DNA of 64,000 nt from Amoebophrya sp. A120. Taxonomy: Eukaryota > Sar > Dinophyceae > Syndiniales > Amoebophryaceae. Positions 18,401 to 28,596 of the stretch are shown here, in pieces. Location of the stretch: NCBI GenBank assembly GCA_905178155.1, contig CAJINV010000009.1:3094768-3158767 (forward strand). Direction: 5' to 3'. The position numbers and the translations under genes are program-made. The notes beneath the pieces are model-generated. The model was not told the DNA's origin and ran no database searches. It saw nothing but the letters and a program-made list of their open reading frames with translations. How positions within the stretch are numbered: position 1 is the stretch's first letter; each line of letters begins with the position of its first letter.

Positions 18401-21016
18401 TTGTCCGCAATGTTGTTGTCCTGGCTCTGCTCCTCGGATGAAGAAGCAGAGCTGTCGTCGTGTCGGCGTCTTTGCCGCCTCGATCTTTTGTCGGAAGGAG
18501 AACCTTTGTTTTTCGTCCCGCCGGGGGGTCCAGCACGGGGGGGCGTCCGATTTTTTCGATTATCTCTACGACGGTCCTTGTTTGCGACCTCCTTGCCGTC
18601 GTCCTTTGTTTCCCCGTCCACCTCCTGGGGACCAATTGCACTACGAGCGCGGGTCCGCCTCGTGGTCTCTTTTTTCTTCGAGTTGCGACGGTCCTTATCA
18701 CCACTTTTATCTTTCTCCTCGCTGGAAGCTCGCTGCGAGGTCCTGCTCGTGGATTCCTTTTTAATATTAGCCTGTTCGTGGTGCTTAGTAGTACCATTTT
18801 CCGCTTTTTGTTTTCTATCATCTTTAGTACGGCGCAGTTCCTTTCGTTGTTCTTCAACCGCCATTTTATCCACCTTTTTGCTTGCGACTTCCGGCTGTTC
18901 TACCTTGTCCTGGCCTTCTTCCTCTTCTGAGGACGAATTCGCTCTTGAAGATTGTGATTCGCTCTTCTCCCTCCCATGGTTTTCCTTCTGCACCAGTTTC
19001 TTAGTAACCCGCGACGGGCCTCGCGCGGGGGAAAGAACCACTTCCACTTTATTTTTGGAACGACTCGTAGTAGTTGCAGCAGGAACTAGAACTGGCTCAT
19101 TTTGTGAAGCTGATTTTCTTCTTCCATCTTGATCTTTTGTATTCAATTTTATCTTTTCCCTTCCCCCATCCTGCTTTTTCCTGCGATCCGGTGAACTGAG
19201 AAAATTGTCACTCGCCGCAGACGGAATGGACGCCGACGATTCATCGCTACTAGAAGAAGAAACACCTCCAGACTCGGCTGCTTTTAGATTTCCACGACGA
19301 AGTGGACCAGAGCCGCTGTTAGTTTTACCATTTCCCTTATTCCCGCGGTTTCTCATTTTCCCGACCGCCGTGTTCGCAGCTCCCCGACGCTCGCGGCTCC
19401 TACTCTTGGGACTTCTTCTTTTACCGTTTTTTCTTGCTCCAGAGCCCTGCTGCCTCGCACGGAGTTGCACTTTGGGCCTAGTATTTTTTCCCTCGTTATC
19501 GTTTCGCATATAATTACCTCTATGATTTTCATCATCCCGTTCTCGCGCTGGAGAAGCAGTTCCGCCGCGCCTTCTGGATCTCTCCTGTCTTGCTCGAGAG
19601 CGTCGTGGTCTCGACCGCGATCTTCGCCCCCTGCCGTTCGAAGCGGCTCTGGCCCTCGCGGTGATATTTCTGTCGGTGTTTCGCCGGAGAGAATTGTTGT
19701 CCGCCCTAGTACCTCTTCGCTCTCTAGCTGCGCCTTCTCGGTTACTGTCATGCCTCTTGGTCGTTTTGTCCCGCGGCCGCTCGATTTCCACATCCCGGTC
19801 CGGTCGCCGTGCTGTTGTTTTATTTGTGCGTTCTTCCTTCTTGTTTATTCTCTCTTTGTCTTTATTTCCCTGCTCCGACTCTGCTTCCGAGGAGGAAGAC
19901 GGCTCGGGGGTGGAAATCGGGGAAACGCTGTGAGAAGAGGAAGCAGCTGATGGCGAAGCTGAGCCGCATTTGGTTTTTTTGATGTTTCCTACTACTTTAT
20001 TTTTCGAGTGCAAGAACTGACCGTCGTCTCTGTCTTGATTCATTTCCTTCTTTCCTTCCGACGACGAGGCACTGCTTGATGATCTCTTTTTCTTCTTGTT
20101 TTCGACTTGCAGCTGTAGTTTGTTTTTCTCGTTTTTTTTGCCCTTGGCCTTGTTTTCGGAACCGGACGCGGAGGAGTCGTCGTGGTGGTCCGAAGCATTT
20201 TTAACTTTCTTTTCTTTCCCCTTATCTTTATCCTTCACCTCCTCCCCGTGGTCTCCACCATCTTCGCGGCCGCCCGCTGCTTTCTTCACGCGACGCTCCC
20301 CTGTCGGGGCGCGGTGGTCCCCCTTCTTGTCATCGGCTTTGTCGCCTCCTTCTCGAGGCTTGCTCGAAGTCGTGCTGTTTTGGTGTATACAAGTATTGGT
20401 ACTTTATTCAGCTAGTTACTCTACTGTTGAACATGGTAATTTAATGCGAAATGGAAATCAACATCAGCAGTCAGGATCCCTGATTAGTACAACCCCTAGA
20501 AGTCCTCGACGTCACAAATAGAAACCTGTCCATCTTACCCACACAACGACGCTAAAAACCTTCCGTAAAGGTGCAGTGTGCAAACAATCAACGTGGAACA
20601 ACATCAAAATTTCGTATCTGTAAGTACTCGCGAGGTGGCCCTTGTTGTCCTCCTCCACCAGCGTCCGTGCCTTTTCTAGCCGGACTTTTCTTGTTCTCGT
20701 CACGACTCGCAGACGAAGACGTTTTTTTGCCACCACGAGCACCAGCAACTCCGCGCGACTTATCCTCATCTCTCGATCGGCTTCTGCTCCGCTTAGACCC
20801 ACGCTCTCGCGACTTTGACGTCCGAGTGGTATTGTTTTTTTCCACCCGGCGTGCTGCCTGCTTTTCCTGTGGTCGACGATGGTGGTCTCCGCGAGGACGG
20901 TCATTTTCTTCATGCGACTTCATCCTGCTGCGTCCCTGATAATTGTCCCGTCGCCGACTCGAGGATCTCGACCGGGACCGTCTACGGGAACCCGCTCGTC
21001 TGCCTGGAGCTCCCAT
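15457..21016 (-). CDS. RS-rich, coiled-coil nuclear protein (SR-like), seven introners
   Basis: Probable splicing or RNA-processing protein. Nine exons (21016-20628, 20374-18362, 18133-18073, 17814-17599, 17341-17268, 17000-16430, 16171-16121, 15783-15730, 15462-15457) sum to 3435 nt, 1144 residues. The N-terminus carries RS dipeptides (RRRSRSRSSSRRRD and SRERGSKRSRSRSRDED). The long middle is Arg/Ser/Lys/Glu disorder. Residues about 800-920 form a charged coiled coil (KKESLQEELKAKEKELKEEL). The C-terminus ends SATFSNPFAALSAQ. There is no RRM, so it is RS-like rather than a classical SR protein. The first intron (20375-20627) is GT-AG and not an introner. All others are introners, and frame and sense are kept only if each is cut out with one target copy. 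Two closely related introners (15468 and 17006) sit in opposite orientations here. The antisense strand of the RS exon is open for hundreds of codons, a composition effect. Confidence 0.8.
15468..15729. mobile_element. Introner, family A (orientation 1)
   Basis: CCGCC on both sides. It lies six bases before the RS-gene stop exon. Its interior order on the plus strand starts TTTGTCATGCACAGTTTGC. Confidence 0.95.
15789..16120. mobile_element. Introner, family E
   Basis: Left TATTGCAGTGAAAAATGCCC, right its near complement; flanks GAAGA and GGAGA (4/5). The interior includes nested TTTGTGATGC and GCATGACAA words. Confidence 0.88.
16177..16429. mobile_element. Introner, family A
   Basis: TATGAAATGCAAAAATG end; CGCCC on both sides. 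It joins GSSGA to SANAIPGM in the RS gene. Confidence 0.95.
17006..17267. mobile_element. Introner, family A (orientation 2)
   Basis: CCTTC on both sides. The interior is close to the reverse complement of the copy at 15468 over nearly its full length, although both are introns of the same minus-strand gene. Confidence 0.95.
17347..17598. mobile_element. Introner, family G
   Basis: TIRs begin TATAACC and include GTTACAATCTCAAACG; CTTTT on both sides. It is located in the coiled-coil part of the RS gene (EEEKQRKK/TKLEEE). Confidence 0.9.
17820..18072. mobile_element. Introner, family A
   Basis: Left end TATGCATTGCAAATATG, right end CATTTGATA; CTCTT on both sides. Confidence 0.95.
18139..18361. 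mobile_element. Introner, family A (short)
   Basis: 223 bp; TATCAAATGCAAAAGTG end; TCCAA on both sides. It is shorter than most family-A copies because part of the interior is missing. Confidence 0.95.
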
Positions 21017-21317
21017 TTGATGCTGCTGGGTTGCTGTTCGTTAAAAAAGTGTTGTGATGCGAACTTACAGTTTGAACACTTTTTTAGTAGATGCTATCGA
21101 GTACTAGAGATGACATGATCGTATGAATGTCGCGCCCGGAGGGCGATATTGGTAACCAAATGCGTGCGCGAAAATCTAACCAGCGCGAAAGCCTAACCAG
21201 CCGCGCGGCGAAAGCGCGGTTGCCACCACCATTTCTTTTTAATTAGAGTCCCACTTTTTTTAATTAGAATCCCACTGCTATCCCGGGTCATCGGAGGCTT
21301 CCGGATTCGCATTCAAA

Positions 21318-21429
21318 GCTTATCGCAGGAGCCTGCGGGCCGCCGCGGGCTCCACCACTTCCCCGCGGCCCTAAAGGGCCGCGGACAACTACTGTCGCCC
21401 GCGGCGGCCCGCAGGCTCCTGCGATAAGC
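21318..21429. repeat. Large perfect hairpin beside the gap
   Basis: Arms 21318-21350 and 21397-21429 are exact 33-base complements starting GCTTATCGCAGGAGCC. A second GC palindrome (CCGCGGCCC/GGGCCGCGG) lies in the loop. The hairpin ends exactly where the unread bases begin. Confidence 0.9.
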
Positions 21430-22289
21430 NNNNNNNNNNNNNNNNNNNNNNNNNNNNNNNNNNNNNNNNNNNNNNNNNNNNNNNNNNNNNNNNNNNNNNN
21501 NNNNNNNNNNNNNNNNNNNNNNNNNNNNNNNNNNNNNNNNNNNNNNNNNNNNNNNNNNNNNNNNNNNNNNNNNNNNNNNNNNNNNNNNNNNNNNNNNNNN
21601 NNNNNNNNNNNNNNNNNNNNNNNNNNNNNNNNNNNNNNNNNNNNNNNNNNNNNNNNNNNNNNNNNNNNNNNNNNNNNNNNNNNNNNNNNNNNNNNNNNNN
21701 NNNNNNNNNNNNNNNNNNNNNNNNNNNNNNNNNNNNNNNNNNNNNNNNNNNNNNNNNNNNNNNNNNNNNNNNNNNNNNNNNNNNNNNNNNNNNNNNNNNN
21801 NNNNNNNNNNNNNNNNNNNNNNNNNNNNNNNNNNNNNNNNNNNNNNNNNNNNNNNNNNNNNNNNNNNNNNNNNNNNNNNNNNNNNNNNNNNNNNNNNNNN
21901 NNNNNNNNNNNNNNNNNNNNNNNNNNNNNNNNNNNNNNNNNNNNNNNNNNNNNNNNNNNNNNNNNNNNNNNNNNNNNNNNNNNNNNNNNNNNNNNNNNNN
22001 NNNNNNNNNNNNNNNNNNNNNNNNNNNNNNNNNNNNNNNNNNNNNNNNNNNNNNNNNNNNNNNNNNNNNNNNNNNNNNNNNNNNNNNNNNNNNNNNNNNN
22101 NNNNNNNNNNNNNNNNNNNNNNNNNNNNNNNNNNNNNNNNNNNNNNNNNNNNNNNNNNNNNNNNNNNNNNNNNNNNNNNNNNNNNNNNNNNNNNNNNNNN
22201 NNNNNNNNNNNNNNNNNNNNNNNNNNNNNNNNNNNNNNNNNNNNNNNNNNNNNNNNNNNNNNNNNNNNNNNNNNNNNNNNNNNNNNNNN
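21430..22289. other. Assembly gap (860 N)
   Basis: Unknown bases. Reading frames drawn through it are artefacts. Confidence 1.
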
Positions 22290-22416
22290 TATATGGTAAC
22301 GGCAACTGCCTTCGCGCTGCGTTTGCTAAGCAATATCGCAAGCGCGCAGAGCGCGCGCGCCGGCTTCGTGGGCCGGCGCGCGCTCTGCGCGCGCGCGCGC
22401 ACGCATTTGGTTACCA

Positions 22417-23695
22417 GATGATGAACTGCTAGTACTGTGAGAAGCGCCGCGGCTCCTTTCGAACAGGCGCTCCATCCTGAAGGGTTCTTGTTCTGCCGGC
22501 TTTTTTTTGGAACAGCTAGTGATAGTTCCCAAATGAAGTCCGACCGTCTTTGTCTTAAGGAAGCTATCACAAGTAGTGGTTTCCAGATCAATCGTGTCGG
22601 CCTGCTTTCGAGAATAAAGACCATGCCGTAGTTTGTAAAAGAATTTTCGAAAGAAACTACAGTTGGTGGGATCTAACTCAATCAACCTCGTGGTTTTTGT
22701 ACTCGTCCTGCACTGCGAGCTACAATTGAGAAGCACATGCACAATGGGAGCGCGTAAGTAGCACAACATGCACTTCGTACTAGGTGCCGAAATTTTTGAC
22801 CACAGGCGCTGCCGCTTTAAGGACTTTAAAATTTTGCGCTCGAGGAGTGCCAGGTACGCGGAGGGAACGGAAAGTACGTCAGTTGTAATACCGCTACTTG
22901 TTTTTGACAAGAAATCATCACACTATTATGCTGGCACGCTGGTAGTGGTGCTGCCCGCAGACAAGCTGCAAAATCGACCGGATATCATGCATCCAAACGA
23001 ACCGAGTCCAACATTACAGAAGACCGAAAACAAAAAAGTTGGAGGGCAACGGCAGTCCTTGCTGTGATAACGAAAAAGGTGAACGATAATTGCCATCCAT
23101 AAGAGAAGATCCGTAGGTCTGTGCCACTGCACCAAACGTCGCGAAAATTTCATCTTGTTCCTTATCCATGTAAATGGGCTTCTATTTCATCCGTGCCAAA
23201 AAAAAGGCTGTGTCGTGGGGCGCAATAAAGCAGTCGCAAGAGCAAGGGCGGTTTGTTCCGAAGATTGTGGACAGTTTTTTGCCGACAAATGCAAAGTACC
23301 AACACATCATGATCCATCGTGCTGCTGCAATCAGGTCATTCATGAAGAAAAAGCAGAAGAAAAAACTGGTTTCTCTGGATCGACAAACCAATGCGACATT
23401 CAAGGTAAGAAGTCGTCTATTTCGATATGAAAATAACAAACTGTAGTATGTGAAATTAATGAAAACAGGTAAGATGAATAGAATGTAGACTGTTTAGCAG
23501 TATACTTGCTTCTAGCACCCGAGGTTTGCAGCGGTCCTCTGTGGTCTTCATCGCATTCACTCCGTGCCGCGCGTGCTGCAGAGAATCTTCCTACTATTTC
23601 CCCTCCGATCATGCTGTGATTGCGACCTCCGATCATGCTGTGCCGACATCAACATTCGCATTCCGCAACAAGAAATAACTGTGGACTTCGAATTA
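22417..23695. other. Region without a supported gene
   Basis: A minus-strand frame starting at 22910 and a plus-strand frame at 23174-23446 (rich in Lys near KKKQKKKLV) are open, but neither shows a domain, an introner or a clear start context. A tandem GATCATGCTGTG word occurs at about 23606-23644. Confidence 0.4.
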
Positions 23696-24304
23696 TCAGT
23701 ACGGCGCCGCCCGGGCCACCGCCTTCGACGTGGCCTTTGCGGACGTTTTCTGGTCGGTAGCAGGAACAGCGCCAGTTGCTCCTCCAGCCAGTGGTGGGAC
23801 AACGGAAAGGCCTCCTGGCATCTATCAAATGTAAAAATGTCTGGGTCTGGAAGAATGCAAGATTTGTCATGCATATTTCTCATGGCCCATGATGCCTGTA
23901 ATGCATGACTTAGCATCGCAGACTTTTAGAGGGCTTCCTGATGCACCTTCCGCATGAGAAATGCTTTGTCCGTGTAGCTGCAAAAACTGTACCCATTTTG
24001 CTGGTCATGCAATACAAATTTTTTTAGAGTCCAAAAACAGCATGACAAGTTGCAACTTTCCAGACCCAGACATTTTTGCATTTGATAGCATCATACCTGG
24101 CACTATAGCCCCTGGCATCATCGGCATCATACCTGGTAATCCCGCCATCATACCGGGTAAAGACGCCGCCGCTGGAAGTGCCGCGGCCGCTTGCGCTGCA
24201 CCATTGCCCTCTTTCTTGCTGTCTCCGGGTGCTGCGGGTTGCTGCTGGGCCATCATCTGCTGCATCATCATCATTTGCTGCATCATCAGCATCGGGTTGC
24301 TCAT
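23696..24304 (-). CDS. Met/Ala/Pro-rich small protein
   Basis: Unknown function. Two exons (24304-24088, 23817-23696; 339 nt, 112 residues) read MSNPMLMMQQMMMMQQ, then PAAPGDSKKEG, repeated PGMM units (LPGMMAGLPGMMPMMPG) and an Ala/Thr-rich tail ending VARAAPY. The Met/Gln/Pro composition matches the linkers of the RRM proteins nearby. The words preceding the ATG (DPAAAA-MSNP) resemble DPAAMSNP in the gene at 25263, so this may be a tandem relative or a 3' fragment of a larger gene with an acceptor at AAATCGCAG just upstream. The introner is removed to give PGMMPGG. Confidence 0.5.
23823..24087. mobile_element. Introner, family A
   Basis: TATCAAATGTAAAAATG end; GCATC on both sides. Intron of the Met-rich gene. 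Its gene-sense target GATGC supplies neither GT nor AG. Confidence 0.95.
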
Positions 24305-24483
24305 CGCAGCTGCGGCGGGATCTGCGATTTATTTACGGATAATTTTGGTCATTTTCCTGAAATGAGATGCAACTTCTCGCCACAAACGACAACTCTGATG
24401 TCAACTGAGCAGATCAACTGAGATTCTTCAGCATCAATCGTTTTCTTTCCGAAGTACTACCAAATATAGCCGCCGGGGCGGAG

Positions 24484-25186
24484 GTAGTGAGGTCGTGGGC
24501 GTTTTCTTGCCGGCCGTCGCCTTGGCCGCGGCTTTGCTTTTTCTGGCCTCGCCATACCGCCGTGAGTAACGTTAGGCCACACGGTATGGCGGCTGCTTGA
24601 TGAGCGTCGCAAATTTTGGCAAATTTTCGAAATTGCCTTCCGAAAGCCAGCCCCCATGCTATGGGGTCGATCCGGGCGCCACGGGGGGCGCCCAAAAAGC
24701 GACGAAAAATCGGGCCCATAGCATTCGGATTGGCTTTGCGCGTCTGGCGCGCTTTTTCTTTTTTGCGTTTGTATTTTTCTCGCCGGCGCTTTTTGCAAAG
24801 CTTCACAGGCTCTAAAACCGGCGAAACGGCGGCCGCTTTTGCGGCCGCCCAAAATGCTCCGAAATCTCGGCCGTGCCGTGCTGTTTCGCTGTTCTGATTT
24901 TGGGCGCGTTTTTTTCGGGCGCCCTTTTGGGCGCCCCAAATCGCCAGAAACCAAGGCGGTGGGCGCCTGAGAAGGGCGCCCCTTTTGCCGGCTCCCCTGC
25001 GTCGTTTTATCGAGTGCGAATCGATAGAATCCGCTCGGGCTCTTTTGCCGCAAACGCCCCGGCCGCTTGATAAGTGAAAACTTTTTATGCTCAAAAACAC
25101 TTCCGGCCGCTTCAAAACTGCCGGTCGTTTTTCAGGGTAGCTGTCAAAAAAACTCCCCGGTTAGAACCGTTCGGTGACCTCACTAC
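24484..25186. mobile_element. GC-rich element with short terminal inverted repeats
   Basis: Bounded by GTAGTGAGGTC and its inverted copy GACCTCACTAC. About 700 bp, very GC-rich, with many GGGCGCC-type palindromes. A 230-codon minus-strand frame across it is rich in Arg/Lys/Ala and looks like translated repeat. Target duplication is not evident, so the mobile nature is inferred. Confidence 0.45.
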
Positions 25187-25262
25187 ATACAAGACAAGCT
25201 CATATTTATTTTTAACGTTTCACGAAGTAGGTACAAAAAAAAGCTCTTCCTAAAACAGAATT

Positions 25263-25862
25263 CTATTTCGAAGTACCTGCTGCGCCCGCGACGGGAGCAG
25301 CCGCTGCTGGTGCTGGTGCTGCTGGCGCGGCGGCGGGTGCCTTCACCGGAGAGGTGGATCCCTGCTGCGCCGCCAGGGCAAGCTCAGGCTGCATGATCAT
25401 GGCCAGCATCATATCAAATGCAAAAACGTCTGGGTCTGGAAGAGTCATGCTGCTTTTGCATGACGCAGAAGGTCCGGCATGGAAGCTCTAGCATCACAGG
25501 CTTCGAGAAGCTTCCGCAATGCCGAATCTGCATCACAAGTGCCCGACTTTGGAGGTGACAGAAAGTGGGCAGCTTTTGCTGCGTATGCATGAGAGATTTT
25601 TATGCGTTGTGAAATGCGCATCACAAGTTTGCATTCTTCCAGACCCAGACATATTTGCAATGCTTACATCATCGGGTTCAGCATGTTTGCCGCCGGGTCC
25701 GTAGAGCTCATGGGATTGTAACTTGGGTTTGACATCGCCGCCGGGTCGAACATCATCTGCGTGGGGGCCGGGTTTTGCTGTAATTTTTTTTTCGTTGAGT
25801 TTCAATCCCTTTCGTCTCTCGAGGTTGTAAACTCGTCCAGCGGCCTTCGGTGCATCGATCAT
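25263..25862 (-). CDS. Met/Ala/Pro-rich small protein
   Basis: Unknown function. The model has three exons (25862-25833, 25777-25667, 25406-25263), 285 nt, 94 residues. MIDAPKAAGR is followed, across a 55-base GT-AG intron (25778-25832), by QNPAPTQMMFDPAAMSNPSY, then the introner, then LAMIMQPELALAAQQG and an Ala/Pro tail ending AGAAGTSK. The first exon and tiny intron are a best guess; an alternative is that an upstream exon remains unseen. The introner is excised exactly within the codon run ATGATG. The start of the RRM gene to the right and the stop of this gene leave no room for a larger protein. Confidence 0.45.
25412..25666. mobile_element. Introner, family A
   Basis: TATCAAATGCAAAAACG left end, right end variant GCAATGCTTA; CATCA on both sides. 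Confidence 0.93.
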
Positions 25863-26024
25863 CCCGCAGAAGTAACTCAAAATTTATGCAGAGTTCTTCG
25901 CAGAACCTCAACCTCCACAGCTGATATCAGATGCGCAGACCGCATCATCTGTATAATTCATTGACCCTTCATAAGAGGCATCTTCAAAAAATGAAAAATG
26001 CGTGCAAAAATGAAAAAATCAACT

Positions 26025-28596
26025 CTATACCGCCAGTCGCTGTGCTTCGATCTGTTGATTTTTCCTGTCCTCCGCGGCTTTGCAATCGATCCATTTCCCG
26101 TCGATCTGGTGCTGTTCCCGGTATCCTTTGTAAAAACGTCCCCACACCGTAGTTGTCATGCAAATCTGCATACTTAAAATGTTTCTCATGCGGAGCCCCA
26201 TGAGGAGCATTTTCTAATGGTGTTTTGAAATTTGTCATGCTCCAATCAGCATGAGAGACTAGATCTGTAATGCTGCTGAACTAGCTCAAATAGCACTACA
26301 CTACGCGTCCAAATTTGTCATGCGAAACAGCAAAAGCATGTGGATTTGTCTAGCCGATTCCCCATCTTGACTATGGGGTGGGTACGTTTTTACATAGGAT
26401 ACCCGGTTCGCGATCACCATCGCCATCACCTCCTCGGACTCGAATATCAAATGCAAATACGTCCGGGTCTGAGAGTTTGTCATGCATCTTGCGGATCACG
26501 CACATGATCTGGAATGCACGCAAAAGCATCACAGGTCAGGCTTCGTGAAGCCTACTCCGCATAAGAAATCACTCCCTATGTGCGTAGAAAGATATTTATG
26601 GGCAATATCTATTGGAGTTCACGCAACACAAATTTCAGTGTGATCCGGATTTTGCATCACAAGGTGCGACTCTTCCAGAACTAGACATATTTGCAATGCA
26701 TATCGAACGTGACAAAGCCAAAGCCCTTCCCCTCGCGCAGGTCGCACTTGACGACCTTGCCCCACTTCTCGAAGTACCCGCGAAACTTTTCGTAGTGCGC
26801 GGTGGGCGGGAGCCCGCCCACGAAGATGCAGCAGGATTTTTTGTTCTGCTGGTTGTGCTGGTGCAACCCGTGGTAGGAGTAGGGCGTGTTGTTCGCCAGG
26901 TTGTTCGGGTGGTTGGGGTTGTGCGGGTGGATATTGCTCGGGTTCAGGGGGTTGAACTGGTTCATCATCATGGGGTTATTCTGCATCATGCCCGTCATGG
27001 GATTCATGCCCATCATATCAAATGTAAAAATGTCTGGGTCTGGAAGATTCTGACACTTGTCATGCACGTTTTGCATGAGCCCTGATGTCTGTGATGCATG
27101 CCCTAGCATCACAGATTTTTTGAGAGCTTCTTGATGCCTATTCCGCATGACAAATGCCCTCTCCACGTAGCAAAAATTACATTCCTTTTGGTACTCATGC
27201 AATACAGATTTTTCTGGAATCCAAATGCAGCATCACAAGTTGCATTCTTCCAGACCCAGACATTTTTACATTTGATACATCATCGGCCCCCCGCCGAGCA
27301 TTGGATTCATGCCCATCATACCCGGAAAGCCCCCCATTTGCGGGGGGAACATTCCGCCACCTGTGATGGGTTTCGTTTTAGTTGGGTTTTCGATTTAGCA
27401 TCATGCTGTTGGCACTGCATGACAAAATCCAAATCTTCATTCAAAAACGTATCCAGCATCATGACAAGTGGTAGGTTGGCAAAATTTGTGATGCACTTTG
27501 TATGTTGTGTACGAGCAACTTGTCGATCATGATAAATTGATTTACCTCCTGCCCCCTTGTTGAACCGATGCTCCGCCGGCTTTACGTCAACCACCTTTCC
27601 GTGAATGGGGTTAGTCCGTGCGCCCTGGATCGCTGCCTGTGCGTCTTCCGCGTTGCAGTACCCCACAAACCCGAACCCCTTGCCTTCCTTGAACTCGCAC
27701 TTAAACGTTTTCCCGAACTGCTGGAAGTGTCGCTCAAAGTCCTCCTTCGTGCAGGTCTGCGGCAGCCCCCCAACAAACACCTCGTTCTCCCGGCTGTTAG
27801 GAGGTTTATTTCCTGATGGAAGGGTACTACTATTTTGCGGATGTTGGCCCGGAAGATGAGCACCTCCAAGCGGCCCACGGTCCGGGCTGTTGGCTTGGTT
27901 TTGATGTGGTCCGCCGGACATCATGCCAGGGTGGTGTAGTTGTGGCTGCTGCATCATAGTATTCCCGCCCATGGCACCGCCAGGGGGAATAGGCACACCC
28001 CCGGGCCCGAGAGGAGGTGGCTGCATCATCATTGGGTGTGGTTGTTGCATCATGCCTGGGTGCTGGTGTTGCTGCATCATATTCATACCTGGATGTTGCT
28101 GCATCATCATGTTCATCCCTTGCTGGCTATCCATGTTAGGCGGAACAAACCCTTGCTGCTGCCCCACGGCTCCACCCGCTGCTGCTGCACCACCGCCCTG
28201 CTGGATGTGGTAATTTTTTCCGCCACCGGAAGTAGTAGAGTTTAGTCCTCCAAGCGGCTGCAGGTTTGGGTTATCTTTACCCCCGAAATTTCTCCTGGAG
28301 GAATTATTGTGAGGAGCAACACCACTTCGGTTGTTACTGCTGCTATGACGCTGTTGTTGTTGATCCCCAGAAGTACCAAACGTGTCGAATTGCTGATGCG
28401 GGTCTCCATTTCCCCCGATCGGAACGCCGTCCGGTCCGACAGGAGCAGCTTGCATCATCCCCGGCTTGTTGTTCATGCCGTTACTACTTATCGGATTATT
28501 TCCGTGTTGACCTTGCTGCTGCTGAAATTGCTGCTGCATTTCCATGAAGCTGGTCATGGGCATCTGCTGGGCTGGCACGTCGGAGGACGGCATCAT
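26025..28596 (-). CDS. Two-RRM hnRNP-like RNA-binding protein
   Basis: Binds single-stranded RNA through two RRMs, probably in mRNA processing or translation control. Exons 28596-27546, 27360-27278, 27010-26703, 26439-26402 and 26116-26025 sum to 1572 nt, 523 residues. Residues 1-270 are Gln/Met/Asn/Gly-rich. RRM1 (about 272-345) shows RNP2 EVFVGGLP and RNP1 KGFGFVGY. A Met/Asn/Pro linker leads to RRM2 (about 430-505) with RNP2 CIFVGGLP and RNP1 KGFGFVTF. Two introners fall inside RRM2, one exactly after RNP1. Exact excision gives FVTFESEEVMAMVIA and REQHQIDGKWIDCKAAE, the usual RRM spacing. The first intron (27361-27545) is GT-AG but holds the same GCATGACAA words. The layout resembles Musashi/DAZAP proteins, but no specific orthology is claimed. 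Start: first in-frame ATG (28596); the upstream extension uses no ATG. Confidence 0.85.
26122..26401. mobile_element. Introner, family B
   Basis: Left TATCCTTTGTAAAAACGTCC, right complement TATCCTATGTAAAAACG; CCCGG on both sides. It interrupts RRM2 (IANR/EQHQIDG). Confidence 0.93.
26445..26702. mobile_element. Introner, family A (diverged)
   Basis: TATCAAATGCAAATACG left end; the right end has CCAGAACTAGACATATTTGC, so the two ends are no longer fully complementary. TCGAA on both sides. It interrupts RRM2 right after RNP1. Confidence 0.92.
27016..27277. mobile_element. Introner, family A
   Basis: TATCAAATGTAAAAATG ends; CATCA on both sides. It splits the Met-rich linker (GGPMM/GMNP). Interior nearly identical in order to the copy at 10905. 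Confidence 0.95.

Larger units (their letters stand above)
21150..22416. mobile_element. Foldback/TIR element containing the assembly gap
   Basis: TGGTAACCAAATGCGTGCGC at 21150 is repeated in inverted form ending at 22416. Between them are a 33-bp-stem hairpin, the unread gap, and a second GC palindrome (about 22345-22400, GCGCGCAGAGCGCG paired with its complement). There is no clear target duplication. The content of the gap is unknown. Confidence 0.55.

Noticed and set aside
18350-19132. 260-codon plus-strand frame opposite the RS-rich exon
   Set aside because: It is the antisense of an Arg/Ser/Lys-rich coding region; the sense frame is longer, carries RS repeats and connects to exons through introners.
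21313-22624. Frames of 342 and 411 codons on the minus strand
   Set aside because: They run through 860 unknown bases; the readable ends are hairpin sequence.
24414-25115. 233-codon Arg/Ala-rich minus-strand frame
   Set aside because: It lies inside a GC-rich element full of GGCGCC palindromes; another frame is equally open and there is no domain.
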